A stretch of DNA of 64,000 nt, taken from assembly GCA_013350335.1 (NCBI GenBank), contig CM023539.1:38984631-39048630 (forward strand). Direction: 5' to 3'. Source of the DNA: Chimonanthus salicifolius (Eukaryota > Streptophyta > Magnoliopsida > Laurales > Calycanthaceae). Position 1 is the first letter of the stretch. Each line of letters begins with the position of its first letter. This document shows, one piece after another, positions 61,708-64,000 of the stretch. The translations under genes were made by a program, and so were the position numbers. The notes under the pieces are model-generated. The model searched no databases. It was not told the origin of the DNA and was given only the letters and a program-made list of their open reading frames with translations.

Positions 61708-63551
61708 TTTCCTCCATTTCTTTCTCTCTTTTCTTCCTATTTTCATTATAACACTGCATCCATTTTAGGTCAATGAATAGTATCCATACGGATCAAAAGT
61801 GAATAGTAGAACTGTTCAATTTTTTGGAGAAATTCCTCTATCTGAGTACGGTAATTTTTCAATATTGGATATAAGGTCTAAGATCACAATGCTAAGATGA
61901 TTGGGAGGAAGTGAAACTTCGTCAAATCTTCATCCATGAAATTTTCTACATCTCACTAAAAATACATTTCACTCGAAATATACAAACTACTTAAAAATTT
62001 GTTTCATTTGAATGTTTAAATCTTTTGAATAAACCCATCAAATTGGTTCAAAGAGGATCCCATGTATGGTGTAAAATTTAGATGTGAAGGGATAATGGTC
62101 ATTTCCCAAAAACACAAAAGCAATGCCCAACAAATGAGGGTTTGTCATGTGATCCCTATTAAATTATATCTTTACCCATGGCTTCTTGTGTAAATTACTA
62201 TTTTACCTTTTCTTTTCAATTGGTAGAGCTTAAAAAATGGCTTCAATGATCTAATTCAAGTGATTGTATTATAGTCTCATGTTAATATTTAGGTCTTTTT
62301 AGTGGATTCATCAAATTGGTCCAATGAGGGTCCTATATATAATGTAAAATTTAAATCATTTTCAAGAAAAAATTAAACCACTGCTCATTCAAAAATGTTA
62401 AAAGTAATATAAATCTTTAGTTAAATGGAAAAATTATTATTATTATTTAAATATGATATTGTGTGGGTCAATGGACCCTATCATAGTAAATGTATATTTT
62501 TAAAGTATTTTATCATCAAAGCTCATGAAAAAATACCAATTTAATTATTGGATTTGGATCTAATGGCTAACAATCACTTTTGGTCCCAATTATTGGTTTT
62601 GAGGCACTTAACATTTTCTAGTTAAACAGGTGGAACCCACAGGCTCACTACATACCATATTATAAAAAATACTATCTGGTGTGATTTTAATCTAGATGCG
62701 GCTACCTACTACATGCCACTGTCCCACCTATTCCTGGATGACCGGAAATCTCAATTGTGCATCCTAGATTTGATGATGGATACCTGATTGCCTGAGTCAT
62801 AGTTGACGGGCTTCTATTTCTCGGCCTTATTGGCATCATAGCATATGGCACTCTTATTTGACTTCTCTGTGGGAATTTCTTTCTCAAGCTTTCTATATGC
62901 AAGATGATTTATTTTTGTTAAGATCTATATGCAAGATGGCATTCCCTGACTGTGCTGTTAATTGTTTTGCTTTGATTAAGGAGGCTTTATCTTCAAAGTA
63001 TTCTTGAAATTATGGACCTGAGAAATGCCTGTTGTTGCAGTGGGCTCTTATGACATTGTTAGATCCAGCTACTAGTCTAGCTAATTTAATCTACATTGGG
63101 TATGCTGGTGACCCTGCTTCAGCACTCAATGTAACTAGGCGAAGGAGGTTGGATCGCAGCAAGAGGCAAACACAAAGAAATGTTTACCAGTGCTATGTCT
63201 TTGGACCAAGAAATGCTGGAAAATCTGCCTTGCTAAATGCACTGATTGGAAGGTATGGTGAACATGTTATAGATATCAATTTTATGTTTTGGTTTAAATT
63301 CATGGTTGTTTCTTTTGCCTAGAACACCACAAAAGCTATTGCAATTGTTTTGTTCATCTACTTTTCTTGTAAGGCCATATTCTATTGTTCTTTCTATCTT
63401 TCATGATTGAGTTGTCTTTTGTTATGGTCGCCCATAATTTTCTCATTGATTATCTTCATTTAATTATTGTTGAAAATGTAGACCCTTCTTGGAAAGATAT
63501 TCTGCCTCCACTGGAGAGCGGTTTGCTGCAAATATTGTTGATCAGCACGGG
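34263..63551 (+). CDS. MIRO: MIRO mitochondrial Rho-type GTPase, gene level (10 exons, 3' end outside window)
   Basis: Plant MIRO is a tail-anchored outer-mitochondrial-membrane GTPase with two GTPase domains flanking two EF-hands; it acts in mitochondrial morphology, movement and inheritance (family knowledge). Ten exons joined at GT-AG sites give about 469 residues: P-loop GDPGTGKS at 19-26, CRLD and ECSA in place of canonical G4/G5, EF-hand 1 DHDRDGALSNAE near 206-217, EF-hand 2 near 326-337, and second P-loop GPRNAGKS near 430-437. The rest of GTPase 2 and the membrane anchor lie to the right. The start is the first ATG in frame with the conserved core, with G at +4. Introns 3 (14.0 kb) and 8 (7.9 kb) are swollen by transposons. 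Single-base insertions in exons 4 and 8 break the frame, so it may be a pseudogene or carry assembly errors. The family assignment is firm; functionality is not. Confidence 0.95.
34598..34730 (+). CDS. MIRO: MIRO exon 2: GTPase 1 middle
   Basis: 133 bases after acceptor TTGTAG, completing the split Ser codon from exon 1 and ending in phase 0 before GT at 34731. It encodes a stretch with VVVLTYACDKP, ERLSIHWLPELRRLE, which matches the helical and beta segments of the plant MIRO N-terminal GTPase. Confidence 0.93.
34813..34962 (+). CDS. MIRO: MIRO exon 3: GTPase 1 end
   Basis: 150 bases, phase 0 at both ends (acceptor GGGCAG, donor GT at 34963). It encodes VKVPVIVVGCRLDLRDD, then VMSPIMQKFREIETCIECSA. 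CRLD stands where Ras-type GTPases have NKxD, as is usual for this family; ECSA is the G5-like motif. The 14.0-kb intron 3 follows. Confidence 0.93.
35161..36228. mobile_element. Possible TIR element in MIRO intron 3
   Basis: GTGTGTTTGACAACTAAGAG at the left faces CCAAACACAC at the right (reversed GTGTGTTTGGAAACC), with further loose pairing through AGATTA-type words. It contains a GA microsatellite (35947-35986). No target duplication or transposase was seen, so this is tentative. Confidence 0.4.
36229..37364. other. MIRO intron 3, unassigned part
   Basis: No exon, gene or bounded repeat recognised between the candidate TIR element and the LINE tail. Confidence 0.45.
37365..37880 (-). pseudogene. 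LINE ORF2 C-terminus, 3' UTR and tail
   Basis: Minus strand carries FPFPSSIWSATLNYSMFMV (about 37800-37860) and, in another frame, WWERNNRVFRNHEA (about 37670-37710), typical of L1 ORF2 ends in plants. The 3' UTR ends with an ATTAATGAAGTTACCATTTC stretch and an A tail. Confidence 0.75.
37881..40818. mobile_element. Solo LTR, 2.9 kb (Ty3/gypsy-like), inserted in the LINE
   Basis: Starts TGTAACACCCCGTCCC and ends GTCGGGTTGTTACA. Perfect 5-bp duplication TAAAT (37876-37880, 40819-40823). LINE protein similarity is collinear across it. No internal coding region, primer site or second LTR, so it is a solo LTR left by recombination. Length and the TGTAACACCCCG terminus suggest a long-LTR chromovirus family (inference). 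It shares words such as GCCCAGTGA with the solo LTR at 57794. Confidence 0.88.
40824..41350 (-). pseudogene. LINE ORF2 C-terminal segment between two solo LTRs
   Basis: Minus strand resumes as FRQCIRF, then LNTWCDPIPLGIKFPLLFQL (about 41230-41300), SSTNASMVDC, and a zinc-finger-RVT-like stretch with ISFLWIVDLNKVLTRDN (about 40900-40950) and CPLHHHASEEEH just before 40824. The order and content continue exactly from the segment right of 42530 and into the one left of 37881. Confidence 0.78.
41356..42524. mobile_element. Solo LTR, 1.17 kb, inserted in the LINE
   Basis: Begins TGATGCAGGACAAGGG and ends GCTCCGCATCA, with terminal inverted TGATGC/GCATCA. The flanks CTTAT (41351-41355, 42525-42529) are a perfect 5-bp duplication. 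Removing the insert and one duplication copy joins LINE ORF2 ISPCVDK directly to FRQCIRF, which supports the boundaries independently. No coding capacity. Confidence 0.88.
42530..47342 (-). pseudogene. LINE ORF1 and ORF2 (endonuclease, reverse transcriptase), broken
   Basis: The largest LINE segment. ORF1 begins near 47342 (MESSSSKQWENSRKS). The endonuclease region includes the frame at 44474-44767. The reverse transcriptase region includes frames at 43709-44171, and the active-site FIDD replaces the more common F/YxDD spelling with Ile. The segment ends at RAISPCVDK at the solo LTR insertion point (42530). Different domains lie in different frames, so several indels are present. Confidence 0.8.
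47401..47871. other. MIRO intron 3 between LINE and Copia-like LTR
   Basis: No exon recognised. 47797-47871 probably holds the start of the internal region of the adjoining LTR element (GTGGTATCC on the minus strand, near a primer-site position). Confidence 0.4.
47872..48295 (-). mobile_element. Copia-like LTR remnant, minus strand
   Basis: On the minus strand it starts TGTAGGACAGGGCCC and ends CATTATAACA. It has a TATATATAGGGACG core-promoter-like box (near 48100) and T/C-rich leader DNA, and is followed by TTGTATCAGTGGTATCC in place of a primer site. Only a few dozen bases of interior remain, and no second LTR or target duplication was found. Confidence 0.5.
48296..48955. other. 3' end of MIRO intron 3
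   Basis: AT-rich intron with a T-rich tract and acceptor TTTGCAG. No other feature seen. Confidence 0.55.
48956..49133 (+). CDS. MIRO: MIRO exon 4: linker and EF-hand 1, frameshifted
   Basis: 178 bases between acceptor TTTGCAG and donor GT at 49134; the family would need 177 (59 codons). It starts IPEVFYYAQKAVLHPT and, after a +1 shift, continues TLKPRCVRALKRIFILCDHD and AELNDFQ. The EF-hand 1 loop D-H-D-R-D-G...E is complete. The extra base lies at about 49028, between the codons for FDQET and QTLKPRC. Read without correction, the frame meets TGA at 49082. No intron or alternative splice site fits the gap. See findings. Confidence 0.9.
49344..49595 (+). CDS. MIRO: MIRO exon 5: EF-linked MIRO region
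   Basis: 252 bases, phase 0 at both ends (acceptor AATGCAG, donor GT at 49596). The intact reading encodes VRCFNAPLQQSEIVGVKKVV, QEKLPEGVND, FLFLHALFIEKGRLETTW and LRKFGYDNEI, one of the most conserved blocks of plant MIRO between the two EF-hands. No defect is seen. Confidence 0.94.
49596..50114. other. MIRO intron 5, left part
   Basis: AT-rich, no feature recognised. Confidence 0.5.
50128..50562 (-). mobile_element. 5'-truncated LINE in MIRO intron 5
   Basis: A perfect 13-bp target duplication ATTTTGTTCAATT flanks it (50115-50127, 50563-50575). The minus strand encodes an RNase H-like C-terminus with GCTGWEASFSLTVHSSNSVA followed by DFLAKVCVR, typical of plant LINE ORF2. 435 bp, so most of the element was lost at insertion. 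Confidence 0.82.
50576..51335. other. MIRO intron 5, right part
   Basis: AT-rich. A T run at 50718-50736 is followed by DNA of possible retroposon origin, but no boundaries are visible. Confidence 0.4.
51336..51404 (+). CDS. MIRO: MIRO exon 6: EF-hand 2, first half
   Basis: 69 bases (23 codons) after acceptor ATTGCAG. It encodes TVELTNDALEFLKGIFSLFD and then IDG. Of two possible donors, GTACGT at 51405 keeps the frame into exon 7; the alternative at 51403 would make an immediate stop. Confidence 0.9.
51405..51940. other. MIRO intron 6, left part
   Basis: No feature recognised; T-rich with several pyrimidine tracts. Confidence 0.5.
51953..52173 (+). mobile_element. tRNA-derived SINE in MIRO intron 6
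   Basis: Box A-like region ATCCCAATTGGTTTGGG and box B GGGTTCAAACC, a body with ACCCAGTGTGTGCGG, and a poly(A) tail (52163-52173). Perfect flanking duplication AGCTTGACCCTG (51941-51952, 52174-52185). Not a functional tRNA gene. Confidence 0.85.
52190..52761. other. MIRO intron 6, right part
   Basis: Contains a CT microsatellite (52578-52602) and a T-rich run before the exon 7 acceptor. No other feature. Confidence 0.5.
52762..52817 (+). CDS. MIRO: MIRO exon 7: EF-hand 2, second half
   Basis: 56 bases from acceptor TTCCAG to donor GTGAGT at 52818. It encodes DRVLRSVELDDLFSTAPE plus two bases. Joined to exon 6, the EF loop reads D-I-D-G-D-R-V-L-R-S-V-E: the calcium-binding acids at positions 1, 3, 5 and 12 are kept, but the usual Gly at position 6 is Arg. 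Confidence 0.9.
52818..55096. other. MIRO intron 7
   Basis: No coding exon. 54043-54079 and 54092-54128 are a short direct duplication of CACCTGAAATAGGTCTACG plus a following T run, next to a G homopolymer. 53340-53520 resembles 63880-64000 (CTTTGRTTTGTGGG, CACACCTACCT, AATTTGACAC), probably one dispersed repeat family. Confidence 0.5.
55097..55179 (+). CDS. MIRO: MIRO exon 8: frameshifted at an A run
   Basis: 83 bases from acceptor AGACAG to donor GT at 55180; the family and splice phases need 82. It encodes (N)PWTEYPFKDSAGK, then a run of seven A where six restore NALGGLTLDGFLSE. The extra A (55133-55139) shifts the frame by +1. A 7.9-kb intron follows. Confidence 0.88.
55180..56755. other. 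MIRO intron 8, left part
   Basis: No family-supported exon. 55587-55643 is a 57-base open stretch with AG before and GT after (see findings). 55976-55992 is a TC run followed by an A run. Confidence 0.45.
56756..57180 (+). pseudogene. RNase H domain fragment of a LINE
   Basis: In three frames one can follow EAGVGVLVTDSSVGIIASF, then DAIIRGDSRRAVAWATLN, then HVLRSANSDAD, the order and motifs of the RNase H-type C-terminus of plant LINE ORF2 (acidic residues in TDSS and GDS, final SANSDAD). Stops and frameshifts separate them. An A-rich tail follows at 57171-57187. It was probably a truncated retroposed copy; ends are approximate. Confidence 0.68.
57579..57662 (+). pseudogene. C-terminal end of a Copia polyprotein
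   Basis: Encodes MTKAISRSQLDDVFSKLGLI then DIFAPT and stop. This is the characteristic end of Ty1/copia pol (after the RNase H domain, before the LTR). Only this tail remains. It is followed immediately by a polypurine tract and an LTR. Confidence 0.75.
57661..61753 (+). mobile_element. Copia polypurine tract and 3' LTR, split by a solo LTR
   Basis: GAGGGAGAG at 57661-57669 is a polypurine tract. The LTR begins TGTCGTAGGATATGG at 57670 and, after the 3.8-kb insertion, continues from 61606 to TTATAACA at 61753. Subtracting the insert and one duplication copy gives about 272 bp. A CT microsatellite (61672-61702) lies in the right part. No 5' LTR is in the window. Confidence 0.7.
57794..61600. 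mobile_element. Solo LTR, 3.8 kb (Ty3/gypsy-like), inserted in a Copia LTR
   Basis: Starts TGTCATGCCCCGCC and ends GATCGGGTCATTACA. Perfect 5-bp duplication GGTTC (57789-57793, 61601-61605). No gag-pol, primer site or second LTR inside. The minus-strand frame at 60365-61009 has no domain and lies in AT-rich LTR DNA. CATGCCCAGTGAAG near 58345 matches the common core of the 37881 solo LTR. Family placement is inferred. Confidence 0.88.
61817..63040. other. MIRO intron 8, right part
   Basis: AT-rich intron with no recognised element. It ends in TTGCAG before exon 9. Confidence 0.5.
63041..63252 (+). CDS. MIRO: MIRO exon 9: start of GTPase 2
   Basis: 212 bases, open throughout, after acceptor TTGCAG. 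It begins WALMTLLDPATSLANLIYIG, passes the basic VTRRRRLDRSKR segment, and contains the second P-loop GPRNAGKSALLNALIG. Donor GT is at 63253, phase 2. Confidence 0.94.
63482..63551 (+). CDS. MIRO: MIRO exon 10: GTPase 2 continued
   Basis: 70 bases from acceptor ATGTAG to donor GTAAGT at 63552. It encodes RPFLERYSASTGERFAANIV and then DQHG, matching the switch region after the second P-loop of plant MIRO. The frame is restored to phase 0. Further exons must lie beyond 64000. Confidence 0.92.
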
Positions 63552-64000
63552 GTAAGTATTATGTGCAGAAGCACTTGTCATTACTTGGTAGAACTTTGTT
63601 TATGTGCTTTCTTTTTCCTCTCTCTCTCTGAATGAGGACAGAAATTTTTGTTCATAAAAGGAAGAAGAAAAAGGTAGAAGTCCAACAGGAAAATTTAAAA
63701 GAGAACTAAGAGAAGCAGTTTACTGCAATTTTATTATCTAAAGCGGCACTTACACTAGTAATAAGCATACCAGTCAAGGCGCAAGGTGAATCAAGGCATC
63801 AAGGGGTCCTAGAGCCTAAAGTGCGAGGTGCATGCCTTGATTGGTGCACTAATTTAGATACTTATATATCTTAAGATTATTTTTCATGAGACTTTCATGC
63901 AAACTTTGATTTGTGGGTTGACAATAGACCCAATGAATTCATTGTTCCCCACACCTACCTACCCTCCCCATAAATTTCACCCGTACCCAATTTGACACCA
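63552..64000. other. Start of MIRO intron 10 (to window edge)
   Basis: Begins GTAAGT; contains a short CT run (63618-63628) and, from 63880, a copy of the repeat also seen at 53340-53520. No exon recognised before the edge. Confidence 0.55.

Overview
The window is nuclear DNA of a flowering plant with a large, transposon-rich genome. The evidence is the AT-rich background, GT-AG introns of up to about 14 kb, a plant-type MIRO GTPase gene, and many plant transposon families (hAT, Stowaway, TRIM, tRNA-derived SINEs, L1-type LINEs, LTR retrotransposons with tRNA-iMet primer sites). The species cannot be fixed from the sequence. No bacterial, organellar, rRNA, tRNA or CRISPR locus was seen.

One cellular gene is supported: MIRO (mitochondrial Rho-type GTPase), + strand, from the ATG at 34263 to beyond the right edge. 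Ten coding exons fit end to end by splice sites, phase and similarity to the plant family. They are 34263-34468, 34598-34730, 34813-34962, 48956-49133, 49344-49595, 51336-51404, 52762-52817, 55097-55179, 63041-63252 and 63482-63551. They encode about 469 of roughly 645 residues: N-terminal GTPase, two EF-hands and the start of the second GTPase. The rest of GTPase 2 and the membrane anchor lie outside. Two single-base insertions (about 49028, and an A run at 55133-55139) break the frame. Either this copy is decaying or the assembly has indel errors.

1-33.8 kb: no cellular gene, but dense and often datable transposons. These include TRIM-type elements (1.4-2.2, 4.0-4.5, 18.5-19.0 kb), a complete 3.5-kb hAT element with intact ends, an 8-bp target duplication and a dead transposase (8201-11688), several hAT-like MITEs with 8-bp duplications, a Stowaway MITE (12.15 kb), tRNA-derived SINEs (17.55, 18.96, 20.64, 32.07 kb), and a nested block at 24.3-29.7 kb. 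In that block a TRIM-like element is split by a 4.4-kb LTR element (TSD CCATG), which carries both a 449-bp tandem duplication and a 1.68-kb fold-back insertion with TG...CA ends (TSD TGTAG).

34-64 kb: the MIRO introns. Intron 3 (14.0 kb) holds a minus-strand L1-type LINE (about 37.37-47.4 kb) cut by two solo LTRs (37881-40818, TSD TAAAT; 41356-42524, TSD CTTAT), plus a Copia-type LTR remnant (47.9-48.3 kb). Intron 5 holds a 5'-truncated LINE (50128-50562, 13-bp TSD). Intron 6 holds a SINE. Intron 8 (7.9 kb) holds an RNase H-type LINE fragment, a Copia 3' end, and a 3.8-kb solo LTR inserted inside that Copia LTR (TSD GGTTC). The introns have grown by repeated insertion while the exons stayed recognisable.
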